IMG/VR virus record: IMGVR_UViG_3300020204_000176
Coordinates: 1 to 36,497 of that record
DNA from: a virus
DNA: 36,497 nt
Reading direction: 5' to 3' (one strand)
The notes beneath the pieces were generated by a model. The model saw nothing but the letters and a program-made list of their open reading frames with translations, did no database searches and was not told the origin of the DNA. Within the stretch, counting starts at the first letter, position 1; each line of letters starts with the position of its first letter. The position numbers were made by a program, and so were the translations under genes. Below are positions 8,047 to 16,536 of the stretch, one piece after another.

Positions 8047-11000
8047 TTAAGTCCTTCTCGCGCCACCGGTGCTGCCCACAGTGACTCCACCGCGTTCATT
8101 CGTGTCTCTAAATGCGGCTTGAATTTCGTTGATGATTCTGTCAACTGTTGCTTTGTCTGCGAGCGGTGAAACAACGCTCACATTCACCACTTTTGATGTC
8201 TGCGCTGACGGTAAGACAGATGGCTGCATGTAAGAACCCATCGGAACTTTTGGTCTATTGACTTCCGCCAACCGGTCAGGGGAAAGCAACATTCCCGCTA
8301 CTTTGAGGTTCCCCGTTTTTGAAGTCGTATCCTCTTGAATTTGGTTTAAAAGGTTTTGCAGGAAGAAACCTCCCTGACCCGCCATCGCCGGGTCCTTTAA
8401 TTTTGTTGTAATAAGTCCCATGATTTCTTCGTTTGTTAACTTTTCCATTCCCTTGCCAGTTCTGACAAGGTCACCTAGTTCTTGCTGTGCGGTCGGGTCT
8501 GATTTGATGTACTTTAAAATATTTTCATTACTACTAACTTCATTCATGCGGGCTAGGACTGCGTCTTTTTGTTTATCGGTCAAATTCTTCAAAGTACCAG
8601 ATTCCAAACTTTCTTTAACAGCGACTTGCATAGTTCCAAATGCGCCCAACGGACCAGCCTCAGTGGTGCCGAACATAAGAGTATCTTCCAAAAATTTGTC
8701 AACTGTTTCTTCGTTGAAAAGTCCGGTAGCAAGAGCAGCCTCTGAAGCATCTACATTCTTTCTTGACTCGCGTCTCTTCCTATCTTGTTCAAAAACATTC
8801 ATCGCACCAGTCGTGACAGCACCGGTGAATTTTGCTATTTCGGCACGCATCAACCCCATTTGTTGGGTTGTTGTCTTACCGACAAGTTGAATAACATCTT
8901 TCAAACTCAGCATTTTTGTTCGCAAATTAATGCCAGCCTCTTCCGCCAAAGCGTTCAACTGGTCGGTTCCCACTCCGAGTGTTCGTTCCGCAAGAGCCGC
9001 ATTGTCGGTGAACTGTTCTATTTCCCTATCAAATTGTTCCATTTTTAGTTGAAATGCGGTGACATGCTTGTTGTATTCTTCCATGTGCTGAACTTCTTTT
9101 AGATTGGCTTCGTGTTGCTTTATGGCTTCTTCTCTTGCCGTAGCAAGAGCAGCGATGTCACCAGCAGCAAAAGCCTCTTCCGTTGCTTGCGTATAATTGT
9201 CAACAAGGCTTTTTCCCATTTCGCGAGCGGCTTTTTGTTGTTTGCCGGAGTTCATGTACCCACTGATTCCACCGACAACAGCACCTATCGCCGCGCCCAC
9301 ACCAGTTCCGATAATCGGTACAACGGAGCCGACCGCTGCGCCGATGGCTGCTCCAGCAAGGGCGCTAGAGCCAGCAGACATCGCCCTAGACGATTTGCTG
9401 TCATTCTTGAACTTGCTTCCAATGATGTTGCCCGCGGCATACGAACCTCCGGCTATCGCTGCAGCACCTGCAAGACCAGCCGCACCCATTGTGCCACCAG
9501 AGGAACCAAGTCTCCCAAAATTTCTTCCTCCGTCTGCCCTTTGAAACATTCCTGGCATTTTTATTGCTTGTCCACCCATCATGGACAATATTCCGCCACC
9601 AGCCAAAGCGATACCCGCACCTTGTTTCAGTGCACCACCAGTAGTGCTGGTATCACCTGCGGTTGCCATCAAACCCATGCCGGCGGCGGTGGAGAGCATG
9701 CCACCTATCGGCATTGCATACATTTTGTCCAAACCTCGCCCCATTGCTGCTGGTGCTCCTCTAACAGCAGATTGAATTCGCTGCTGTCTACTCATGTGCT
9801 GTGCGGACGCTTGCTGATAGGACATCGGTCCGCCCACGGGTGCGCCACCAGCGCCCATCGGTCCGCCAACGGGTCCGCCATTCACAAAAACATTATTTGC
9901 CCGAATCGACATATCTTTCCCAAACATCTTTCCAAGTGTGGTAAAGAATCGGCTGAACAAAGTTATGGACGCATAGATTGCGATTATTGCACCAATCGCA
10001 TTACCTAATTTCCCGCCCATCTTCCCGAACAACGCCATCATTCCTTTCATCAACTTGGTGAACAACTCCAATAATTTGGTCATCATTTTCAGCATCAGCC
10101 CAATCGCTGGCAATGCAGCAAAAAATGCTTCCTTCAACATGTTCGCGTAATCACCAATAGCGCCAATCAAATCGACGATGATTTTCGCAAATTCCTCTAG
10201 GGCAGGTTTATTTTTCAAAACCAAATCAGACAGAACATCAATACCACCAGCAAATTTATCTTTCAAACCTTCAAAAATCGGACCAAAGAACGACTCGTTG
10301 AGAGCCTTTCCCGCTGGCTTGAAACCTCTCGCCCAATCTTGCAGTCTGTCACCGAACCCTCCCACCGCATCAACAATTTTGCCCATTTGTTGCAAGAATG
10401 TTGGAGTCGTATTCAGGTAACGATTCATTAAAACAACGAACTTGTCGGTAATTTTTGCTACGGCTTCCTCAACATCGCCAAAAAAACCGGTTCCGAATTG
10501 TGATATTAACGGACTTAACCTTACGACAGTAATTTTCAATTGGCGGACGATGTTGTCAAACAGGTCGCCTGCGGGTTGGAGAAACTGTGTTCCCAAGTCT
10601 CCGAGTACTCGTTTAACGTCCGTCATTCCCTGCTTGAAACGACCGATGAGCGTGTTGTTCAACGCATCAAGTTGACCAGCGTATTTTTCTTGGAAAGTTT
10701 TTCCGAGTGTGCCTTCGGCAGCCGCCGCAAAAAACTCGTCAGATGTTTTAACACCAAGTTCTTTAGCCTCTTTAATAATTTTTTCAAAATCAGGACCCAA
10801 TTCTTTGGCAACGTCACCGGCACCACCCAAACCGTCTTTCTGAACTTTCGCCAAAAATTCGGCAAGTTTTTCACTGCCCTTACCGATATCCCCACCACTG
10901 CCAGCAACGACATTCATCAATCCCTCAAACGCGGCTACGGTGTTACCCGTAACCGCTTTCTGTTTGCTGAGAGTGGCGAAAGACTTCTGCAAAGACTCAG

Positions 11001-11628
11001 CACCCACAACCGCGAGTTTCGTATTTAAGGTGAACATGTCCATCGCCTGACTCGCAGCAATGAAACGGTCAGCGGTATTGGCTGCCCCTTCGGTATACAT
11101 CGGCGCAAATTGAACTGACGCAAACTCTTGCTGTGCCGCAACTGCCGTAGTAACCGCAACTGCCAGACCAGCAGCGGTATACGCCAAACCGCTCATGGCT
11201 GCTTTATATAACTTTATGAACCCAGGACCCATAGCAAACAATGCACTGATAGTCCCCAAACCAGCGGCAAGCAAAGGTATTTCAATTAACGACAACTTGT
11301 TTATTAACTTAATAAAACCACCGACGGCGCCAATCAACTTTCCTATGTCTTGACGGAAAGCAAAGGTTTCTTTCAGCAGTCCTGCATATCGTCCCCTCAA
11401 CCGATTCAAGTTGCGATTCTGTCTATTCAACAGATTGTTGAGGCGGTTGTTGTCGTTATTGGTTCGGTTTCGCTCTCGGCTGGATTCGCGTTCTGCCCGT
11501 CTACCGCGTTCCCGCTCGTCGTTTAATCTTTCTTCTTCGTCACGAAGACGACGCAAAGCCTCGCGTGTTGCCTCAATCTCCGCTATGTCGGAGTTGACTT
11601 CAATATTTATTACTACACGCTCTGGCAT
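8047..11628 (-). CDS. Tail tape measure protein
   Basis: At 1193 residues this is the second-longest gene in the window and lies directly after the tail chaperone gene, as tape measures do. The first 80 residues are a charged coiled coil very rich in R, E and N. Hydrophobic, probably membrane-interacting segments follow at about 95-165 (with GLAYTAAGLAVAVTTAVAAQ), at about 540-570 (GNAIGAIIAIYASITLF), and as a glycine-zipper-like region (GAAIGAAVGSVVPIIGTGVG) around 755-790. Long helical stretches run between. No lytic transglycosylase or peptidase domain is obvious. At roughly 1.5 angstrom per residue the tail would be about 180 nm. Start ATG 11628 has GGAG 8 bases upstream. Confidence 0.9.
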   Translation of the reverse strand: MPERVVINIEVNSDIAEIEATREALRRLRDEEERLNDERERGRRAERESSRERNRTNNDNNRLNNLLNRQNRNLNRLRGRYAGLLKETFAFRQDIGKLIGAVGGFIKLINKLSLIEIPLLAAGLGTISALFAMGPGFIKLYKAAMSGLAYTAAGLAVAVTTAVAAQQEFASVQFAPMYTEGAANTADRFIAASQAMDMFTLNTKLAVVGAESLQKSFATLSKQKAVTGNTVAAFEGLMNVVAGSGGDIGKGSEKLAEFLAKVQKDGLGGAGDVAKELGPDFEKIIKEAKELGVKTSDEFFAAAAEGTLGKTFQEKYAGQLDALNNTLIGRFKQGMTDVKRVLGDLGTQFLQPAGDLFDNIVRQLKITVVRLSPLISQFGTGFFGDVEEAVAKITDKFVVLMNRYLNTTPTFLQQMGKIVDAVGGFGDRLQDWARGFKPAGKALNESFFGPIFEGLKDKFAGGIDVLSDLVLKNKPALEEFAKIIVDLIGAIGDYANMLKEAFFAALPAIGLMLKMMTKLLELFTKLMKGMMALFGKMGGKLGNAIGAIIAIYASITLFSRFFTTLGKMFGKDMSIRANNVFVNGGPVGGPMGAGGAPVGGPMSYQQASAQHMSRQQRIQSAVRGAPAAMGRGLDKMYAMPIGGMLSTAAGMGLMATAGDTSTTGGALKQGAGIALAGGGILSMMGGQAIKMPGMFQRADGGRNFGRLGSSGGTMGAAGLAGAAAIAGGSYAAGNIIGSKFKNDSKSSRAMSAGSSALAGAAIGAAVGSVVPIIGTGVGAAIGAVVGGISGYMNSGKQQKAAREMGKSLVDNYTQATEEAFAAGDIAALATAREEAIKQHEANLKEVQHMEEYNKHVTAFQLKMEQFDREIEQFTDNAALAERTLGVGTDQLNALAEEAGINLRTKMLSLKDVIQLVGKTTTQQMGLMRAEIAKFTGAVTTGAMNVFEQDRKRRESRKNVDASEAALATGLFNEETVDKFLEDTLMFGTTEAGPLGAFGTMQVAVKESLESGTLKNLTDKQKDAVLARMNEVSSNENILKYIKSDPTAQQELGDLVRTGKGMEKLTNEEIMGLITTKLKDPAMAGQGGFFLQNLLNQIQEDTTSKTGNLKVAGMLLSPDRLAEVNRPKVPMGSYMQPSVLPSAQTSKVVNVSVVSPLADKATVDRIINEIQAAFRDTNERGGVTVGSTGGARRT

Positions 11629-11671
11629 GCCTTACTCCGTTGTTAAACGGATAACGAGCGCTCCAGCAGAA

Positions 11672-12354
11672 TCAGCGACTGTTTCGCTTTGCTTCTGCTT
11701 CCTGTTTTTCTCTATCCTGTGCTATAACTTTAGCACACGCCAACCTGATAAACCATTCTTCATCCGAACAATCAAGCAACCGTATCGGGTCGGTATGCCA
11801 AACCTCACCTAACCTTGCCGCGGTTATGACGCGAGCGTCTTGGACTAATTCGACGAACGCGTCTTCGTAGGGTCCAACGAAGACTCAACGTTTTCCCCAT
11901 ATCCAGCAGCCTCAATGATTGCCACCGCGGCGGACTCAACGTGGGGTTCAACACCAAAAAATGCGGTCACACAGTCTGGATGCGGGCGAGAGGTGTCTGT
12001 CATTTCCATGATTTCGGGCGACGCAAAAGTCAACTTGACCCCGCGGGCGTCCTCAACGAATTGGTCGTTAACCAAGATGCCTTTGCAGGTGGCGGCAATA
12101 AGTTGGGCAGAAAACTTGAGGGTATCCAAACCCTTCTTGCTGTCTTCGCCAGCGTTTTTGCGCCATGAACGCAACTGATTCTGTGAGATGTTCGGAGAAA
12201 TACAAATCAAAACACCCGGTCGTTCGGGGACATTGATGTAGATATCTTCCCGTTCAATCTTCTTTTTAATAACTTTTCGGAGTTGTCCAAGGACGTTATC
12301 CGTTTCGTTATTGGTTTCGTTATCGTCGTCTGAATTGATGGTGATGTTGCTCAT
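11672..12354 (-). CDS. Tail assembly chaperone, long form by -1 frameshift (G-T type)
   Basis: Reading the short chaperone frame and shifting to the -1 frame inside 11848-11884 gives an extra open segment ending at the TGA at 11672-11674. It reads YEDAFVELVQDARVITAARL, then a W-H-T-D-P segment, LLDCSDEEWFIRLACAKVIA and a charged QDREKQEAEAKRNSR end. An acidic-W-hydrophobic helix followed by a charged coil is typical of the T part of G/G-T chaperone pairs. If the ribosome slips at GGACCCT (11869-11875), the fusion is about 227 residues. It ends 43 bases before the tape measure start. The protein would bind the tape measure during tail assembly and be absent from the virion. The slip is inferred, not proven. 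Confidence 0.7.
11845..12354 (-). CDS. Tail assembly chaperone, short form (G type)
   Basis: This 169-residue protein has an acidic, N/D-rich N-terminus (MSNITINSDDDNETNNETDN). A helical middle follows (LGQLRKVIKKKIEREDIYINV; GLDTLKFSAQLIAATCKGIL). It sits between the tube gene and the tape measure, the fixed place for the tail chaperone. The frame ends at TAG 11845-11847 after SSLDPTKTRSSN, inside the region where the -1 frame is already open. Its ATG at 12354 has no convincing Shine-Dalgarno sequence (GTTCGTCCT upstream), and a small hairpin lies between it and the tube gene. Both would keep its level far below that of the tube. Confidence 0.75.
   Translation of the reverse strand: MSNITINSDDDNETNNETDNVLGQLRKVIKKKIEREDIYINVPERPGVLICISPNISQNQLRSWRKNAGEDSKKGLDTLKFSAQLIAATCKGILVNDQFVEDARGVKLTFASPEIMEMTDTSRPHPDCVTAFFGVEPHVESAAVAIIEAAGYGENVESSLDPTKTRSSN
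11869..11875 (-). other. Candidate -1 slippery site GGACCCT
   Basis: In the chaperone frame the codons are TTG GAC CCT ACG. Slipping back one base lets the tRNA on CCT re-pair with CCC perfectly; the P-site tRNA for GAC would re-pair poorly with GGA, so the heptamer is not canonical. The shift must occur between the -1-frame TGA (11885-11887) and the zero-frame TAG (11845-11847). Within that short interval no better X-XXY-YYZ heptamer is present. Confidence 0.4.
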
Positions 12355-12394
12355 AGGACGAACACTAGCATGAGATTAAGCACCTGAATGCAAC

Positions 12395-12410
12395 AAACCT
12401 GTAAAGGTTT
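12395..12410 (-). terminator. Small hairpin after the tail tube gene, possible attenuator
   Basis: A perfect 6-base stem with a 4-base loop (AAACCT / AGGTTT, loop TTAC on the minus strand) lies 7 bases after the tube stop codon. On the minus strand it is followed only by TGTTGC-like sequence, so the U-tract is poor. It is the only hairpin between the tube and the chaperone and could lower transcription into the chaperone gene or protect the tube message 3' end. Confidence 0.35.
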
Positions 12411-12416
12411 TATTTA

Positions 12417-12890
12417 TTATGCCGGGTCAGAACCAACCGAAACGGTGGAGATGCTGAAAGTCATTGCGAACGTTGCAGGGGTTCCCGAAGTCGCATCACC
12501 GTCAGGCTCGGTCAAACCCACTAGCAGTGCACTCGTGTACTGTCTGTCCGCACCAGGAACTGCAATATCACAGTCAAAAACGTGGACATCAATGTTGTAT
12601 CTAGCGCGACCAACAAGTTGACGCAAATCCTGAATTTTCTGCAAAAATGCTTTGTCCTGCGAAACATAACCAGTTACGGTGATGTCGCCGATTTCTGCTG
12701 GAGCGCACAGAGTCTCAGGGAACAGGTCTCCACCGTGATACACCTTCTCCACTGCTGCGGTGATTTCGCCACCGCTAACCTGCGTAAAGTAGTCGGGGAA
12801 AGTCGGAAGACTTGCGCCTGCAAGAGGCTTAATCTTCGCAACAATCTGACGCTGTGTAGCGAGGTTCTTGAAAAGTGTTGGACGAGCCAT
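12417..12890 (-). CDS. Tail tube protein
   Basis: This 157-residue protein lies directly after the sheath gene and starts at ATG 12890 with GGAGG about 6 bases upstream. It opens MARPTLFKNLATQRQIVAKI, with a beta-rich core (GDITVTGYVSQDKAFLQKIQDLR, ARYNIDVHVFDCDIAV, ATFAMTFSISTVSVG) suited to the two-sheet tube fold of contractile tails. Size and position are right for the hexameric tube subunit (gp19/XkdM/FII-like). The strong ribosome-binding site agrees with a high-copy structural protein. The family call is from pattern and order, not a clear motif. Confidence 0.78.
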   Translation of the reverse strand: MARPTLFKNLATQRQIVAKIKPLAGASLPTFPDYFTQVSGGEITAAVEKVYHGGDLFPETLCAPAEIGDITVTGYVSQDKAFLQKIQDLRQLVGRARYNIDVHVFDCDIAVPGADRQYTSALLVGLTEPDGDATSGTPATFAMTFSISTVSVGSDPA

Positions 12891-12901
12891 CTATTCCTCC
12901 G

Positions 12902-14365
12902 TTATTCCAGTGCCGTTGTCAAGTTTGACTTAATGATGTCAACATTGATTTTGTCGCCAATGCTTGATACGCGAACACCGATACGAGCCTTGACCAGACC
13001 CGTCTCAAGTTGAGCCGCTGGATTGATTGACGCATCACACTTGATTGTGTAACCGTAGTCAATCCTTCTACCGAGGGTATCAAACCCCTCGTAGAAACCG
13101 CCAGCGATTCTTACGGGCTCAAGAACACCTTGTAGGGCGTTGATGATATTTGCAAAAACCACAGAGCGACCGTCAATGGTGGAGAACACCAACTCGTCAA
13201 GTTCTTTCTCTGCCTGAACAATGATGTAGTTGATGACATCTCGTGCGTTGATGAAACGCCACTGTGCTGTAACCGTTGAGTGCGAACGCGCACCGTACAC
13301 TCGGACACGACCATTTGCGAGGCGCAACGGGTTGACCCTGTCCGCCTCCATCGCGTCTGCGTCGCTTCTGCTGACAGACAGACTCAAGCCGGAAACGAAG
13401 CGAGCCTCGGACGCCACACCTGCGTAAGCCTTCCAAGGACCAGCATCATTGTGGGTTCGGGAGCGAACAGCGGCAACAAAACCGTCTGGCGGAATGCTGA
13501 CGGTAACCGCACCGACAGGAATCTCAATGTATGGATGATAGAACGCCACATATTCGTGGTATTCGGTACCCGTGTAGTTTGTTGATGCCGTGCGTGCCTG
13601 CGCCAAAGTCGCACTGCTTGAAAACGAGAGCAAAGCAATGCGATTATTGTCGTGTGCGTGGGTACGAATAGCGTCATAGAAAGTTGCATCACTTGAACCA
13701 GTTGCCACACCAGGGATGGCAACCGAGCCAGAGCCAAGGTCTGAATTAAATTTAGTCAGGGCAGACTGAAAATCTGATTTGGCGATGCTTCCATCTGTTC
13801 CAGAAGCGAATGATGCTGAAGCGGCGGTGGCAAGCAAGGCAGTTGAGTCAGCACTCGCGGTGAGCGCGGCAGTAAAGTAAGGCTCCGCTGCGGATGAAAA
13901 ATTGATTGATGTTACCGCTTCACTAAGACTCGTGAGACCTGACGCGGCAAAAATCTCAGTACCGTCATAGGAAACAGACATATCAAAGTTCGTGCTGTTG
14001 TTCGTGACCGCAACAGCCAAATCATTACCCCAAGTACCTTTTCCGACAGCAGTCAGCGTGATACCCGCGGCAGATGACGGAGCAAGAAGAGCCGTGGATG
14101 CGCGAACAGCAGCAGAAGCAGTTGCCTTTGCAACATAAGCCCGCACGCCACCCTCTTCAAAGAAAGTACGAAGCGTGTAGTAGGTGAAATGTCCTGCGAC
14201 ATGACCACCGAACTTGGTTTCGTAATCCTCAAGAGAGGTAACAAGAACTGATTCTTGGTCAGTTCCTCTTTCGGTTTGACCGACGACAAAGAACGTCGCC
14301 GCTGGCGCTGTTCCCGTATTCACCGCACCTGTGCGGACTGCTGTTGAAATCGTTACTCCGGGCAT
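12902..14365 (-). CDS. Contractile tail sheath protein
   Basis: This 487-residue protein begins MPGVTISTAVRTGAVNTGTA and contains the sheath signature FFVVGQTERGTDQESVLVTS, then DYETKFGGHV. Mid-protein there is an extra Ala/Ser/Thr-rich domain (about 130-215). The C-terminal third carries the conserved sheath core: DGFVAAVRSRTHNDAGPWKAYAG, VNPLRLANGRVRVYGARS, RFINARDVINYIIVQAEKEL, and the final strand after the AQLETGLVKARIGVRVSSIG segment. It forms the outer contractile tube and proves a myovirus-type tail. The start ATG at 14365 has GGAGGG 8 bases upstream. A 114-base leader separates it from the previous gene, the longest non-coding gap in the window. Confidence 0.93.
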   Translation of the reverse strand: MPGVTISTAVRTGAVNTGTAPAATFFVVGQTERGTDQESVLVTSLEDYETKFGGHVAGHFTYYTLRTFFEEGGVRAYVAKATASAAVRASTALLAPSSAAGITLTAVGKGTWGNDLAVAVTNNSTNFDMSVSYDGTEIFAASGLTSLSEAVTSINFSSAAEPYFTAALTASADSTALLATAASASFASGTDGSIAKSDFQSALTKFNSDLGSGSVAIPGVATGSSDATFYDAIRTHAHDNNRIALLSFSSSATLAQARTASTNYTGTEYHEYVAFYHPYIEIPVGAVTVSIPPDGFVAAVRSRTHNDAGPWKAYAGVASEARFVSGLSLSVSRSDADAMEADRVNPLRLANGRVRVYGARSHSTVTAQWRFINARDVINYIIVQAEKELDELVFSTIDGRSVVFANIINALQGVLEPVRIAGGFYEGFDTLGRRIDYGYTIKCDASINPAAQLETGLVKARIGVRVSSIGDKINVDIIKSNLTTALE

Positions 14366-14414
14366 CCGGTACCCTCCGTCATTGTGTGCAACCTTTGAAA
14401 ATTGCTGTACTGCG

Positions 14415-14447
14415 AGTATACATTAGGCTAGTTATCTTAAAACGCAA
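14415..14447 (-). promoter_or_regulatory. Candidate sigma-70-like promoter for sheath and tube
   Basis: In the 114-base gap before the sheath, the minus strand carries TATACT (14415-14420), one mismatch from TATAAT. TTTTAA lies 16 bases upstream and TTGCGT 21 bases upstream, so the -35 element is uncertain. The -10 element is about 50 bases before the sheath ATG. A dedicated promoter would suit the most abundant tail proteins. Weak evidence. Confidence 0.35.
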
Positions 14448-14479
14448 CTCATTGGAATCCAGTGAATAATTAGTACGCA

Positions 14480-14803
14480 TCAAGAATCGCTTCTCTCGGG
14501 AACTGTCTCATCTGGGGCAACAGGAAGGTCTTCTTCCTTGATGTTCGGGGATGATTCTTCGGCGGCTTTCGCTTTCTTCCCATTTTTTTTTGCGGATGTG
14601 GGCTGACTTCCGTTCTCGGACAGAATCACGAGTAGTCCTGCATCAGCCAATTCGGTGATTGCGCTGTTTTGTGTGACCCACGCAGTGGTTTTACCCGGTA
14701 AAAGGTGACCCTCTGTGGTTACCTGAAGAAAGCCGTTTGTTTCGTTCCAAACTTTTACCATGCCCACTTCACCAACAAATGAAGCATCTAGTTCAATTCT
14801 CAT
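14480..14803 (-). CDS. Hypothetical tail-module protein with disordered charged tail
   Basis: This 107-residue protein starts with ATG overlapping the previous stop (ATGA). Residues 1-65 look like a small folded domain (GEVGMVKVWNETNGFLQVTT, then ITELADAGLLVILSENG). The remainder is low-complexity and charged (AKKNGKKAKAAEESSPNIKEE, then an acidic end). I recognise no family. Operon position between the probable terminator gene and the sheath suggests a minor tail or neck assembly role. Confidence 0.5.
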   Translation of the reverse strand: MRIELDASFVGEVGMVKVWNETNGFLQVTTEGHLLPGKTTAWVTQNSAITELADAGLLVILSENGSQPTSAKKNGKKAKAAEESSPNIKEEDLPVAPDETVPERSDS

Positions 14804-15402
14804 TCTTCGTCCTCCCGTAAGTTGACGGTTTCAAGTTCCACGCCATCGTACGCGCCAACTTGTTCTCTGTAAATTATTTCATTTATGCTCAAAGTATACC
14901 CCAAATACGCTCCAGCCAATACTCTTTCGCCTTTGATGAGAGTCAAATCAGAAAATTCTTCGGAAAGTGTTGACTCATCTATCCTGACATCACAGCCGAA
15001 GGTTGAATCGTGTCTACTCAGCGATGGTCTATCCAGCAATGAAGAGCGAAGAACGGTCGTAAGTCTGTCCCTCATCAAAGTAACCTGTTCAGAACCCTCG
15101 GTCTTTGTCCACACATATGTTCGCATGTTGTAATTGACCCTATATAGCGGGTCACCCTCAGGTCCGAGCATCAACCGCTCAAAAGAATTCGTAGAAATGG
15201 CTACAGTTATTAGAGTCGGCCAGTGGTCAAGGGCAATAGGTTCATATGTCAGGAACAGTTCTGGTGTTGGTAGTTCTCGGTCGTCAAGATTCCATCCCGT
15301 TCTGTATCTTGTCATTCTAGTTCTAAAGTCGTTAGTCAGATAATCATTTACATAAAACTTGGCGAACTGCGCGCCCTGCATCAACTCGTTATACGAACTC
15401 AT
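14800..15402 (-). CDS. Probable tail terminator/neck protein
   Basis: This 200-residue protein is translationally linked on both sides by ATGA overlaps. It is mostly alpha/beta (ELFLTYEPIALDHWPTLITVA, NYNMRTYVWTKTEGSEQVTL, RDRLTTVLRSSLL). Its position right after a gpG-like completion protein and before the sheath is that of the tail terminator (gpU/gp15-like), which caps the sheath and tube and joins the neck. Terminators are commonly 130-270 residues, so the length fits. I see no specific motif, so the call rests on synteny. Confidence 0.5.
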   Translation of the reverse strand: MSSYNELMQGAQFAKFYVNDYLTNDFRTRMTRYRTGWNLDDRELPTPELFLTYEPIALDHWPTLITVAISTNSFERLMLGPEGDPLYRVNYNMRTYVWTKTEGSEQVTLMRDRLTTVLRSSLLDRPSLSRHDSTFGCDVRIDESTLSEEFSDLTLIKGERVLAGAYLGYTLSINEIIYREQVGAYDGVELETVNLREDEE

Positions 15403-15881
15403 GGCAACAACTGACCGTTGGCAACACCGATAGTTCCGTCAACCACATACTTGCCCGTAATCAAAGCCAACTGACTAGCAAAACCTGCTGGCTCGTAAAC
15501 AAGTTGACGTTTCGGCATCTTGTTCGTGCCGTACTGATGAAACTTTGCGTACTCCACATGGGTTCCGAATTCTGCTGTCGTGTCATTTATTCTGTTTGCT
15601 GGTCCATTCAAATTGCGCAACGAATTAAAAAGTTTCTTAGAAAGAACCATGTCTGGTCTGCCGGGAAAATTTCTAGACTTCCACTCTGCGTACTGTGGGT
15701 CTAGTGGAGCCCATCCGCCAACGGGCAGACCGCCTTGTGCAAAGTTTGCTCCATTCATCAAACCTAGTTCTCGTTTAGCCCAACGAAAAACAGGTTTGAA
15801 ATCACGAGAGCGTTCAATCATCTGCTCCATTTTGATAATTGCCAATGACGCATTTACATGAATTTTTATGTGGACAGACAC
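15399..15881 (-). CDS. Phage virion morphogenesis (gpG-like) tail completion protein
   Basis: This 160-residue protein has the characteristic morphogenesis-family ending: HVEYAKFHQYGTNKMPKRQL followed by VYEPAGF, equivalent to the Y-A-x-x-H-Q-x-G-x3-x-P-x-R signature. The middle (GWAPLDPQYAEWKSRNFPGR, then LSKKLFNSLRN) also fits: a W-x-P-L...Y segment followed by L-x-x-T/SG...L. Mu gpG and the wider tail completion family act at the head-tail joint. The gene is preceded 2 bases upstream by the connector and overlaps the next gene by 4 bases. Confidence 0.8.
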   Translation of the reverse strand: MSVHIKIHVNASLAIIKMEQMIERSRDFKPVFRWAKRELGLMNGANFAQGGLPVGGWAPLDPQYAEWKSRNFPGRPDMVLSKKLFNSLRNLNGPANRINDTTAEFGTHVEYAKFHQYGTNKMPKRQLVYEPAGFASQLALITGKYVVDGTIGVANGQLLP

Positions 15882-15883
15882 GA

Positions 15884-16522
15884 TTAAATCCTAACTCGCC
15901 GCCACTTTTTAATTGACATTAGTTCACGCTCCAAAAATCCCGTATCAAGAGGGGCAACATTTCGTGTCTCTAAATCCTTAATACCGACCACATCGTCGTG
16001 CATATTTTGCATTTCTCGCGTTGCCGCTCGTAACACCAGCAACTTAAATGCTTTTATTGACGAACCGTCAAGACCCGCAGTGTATTCAATTGTGACTTTG
16101 TCATTCGCATAAGCGGTGTACAAATCAATTCCGTATTTCCTGACGACATAGTCTTGGTGCTCTTCTTGCTCTTCGTTAACGCTCGGGTCGTTTGGTCTGT
16201 TGATTATCACCGACTGAACTGAAACCACGGGGGAATGCTCTAGATAAATGGTTGGTGGTGGTGCTGCAAGGTTTCCTATTTCCCGTGTCGCCCCATCGTC
16301 GCCAGCGTCATCGTAATCATAAAGAAATGAAGTTAACGGAACACCCATGTGATTATTTGGCATCGTATATATGTCTGTGAATTCCTGAACCTCTACGGGT
16401 CTGTTGAGAAAAGATTCAAGTTCACTCTGTAGACCTTCCAAGACATATTCGGCAGCCTGCTCTTGTCGGTTTGAAAACCGAATGTCCATGTAGTTCTGCA
16501 ACTCAGTAACCGTAACGAGCAC
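15884..16522 (-). CDS. Head-tail connector/adaptor protein
   Basis: This 212-residue protein starts at GTG 16522 with AGGAGG about 6 bases upstream. It opens LVTVTELQNYMDIRFSNRQ with a following helix (EYVLEGLQSELESFLNRP), the usual gp6-like connector pattern of an opening V-T-x-x-E-L-x-x-Y/h followed by a long helix and a PV strand. Later YLEHSPVVSVQSVIINRPND and VTIEYTAGLDG followed by KLLVLRAATREMQN fit the same family. It would bind the portal exit and the tail completion protein. It is unusual in being remote from the portal, which is on the other strand 7 kb away. Confidence 0.7.
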   Translation of the reverse strand: MLVTVTELQNYMDIRFSNRQEQAAEYVLEGLQSELESFLNRPVEVQEFTDIYTMPNNHMGVPLTSFLYDYDDAGDDGATREIGNLAAPPPTIYLEHSPVVSVQSVIINRPNDPSVNEEQEEHQDYVVRKYGIDLYTAYANDKVTIEYTAGLDGSSIKAFKLLVLRAATREMQNMHDDVVGIKDLETRNVAPLDTGFLERELMSIKKWRRVRI

Positions 16523-16536
16523 GGTTCACCTCCTGA

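Noticed and set aside
9112-10008. 298-residue plus-strand open frame
   Set aside because: It lies wholly inside the tape measure on the opposite strand, is Ser/His/Cys/Thr-rich as expected of an antisense shadow, and shows no domain.
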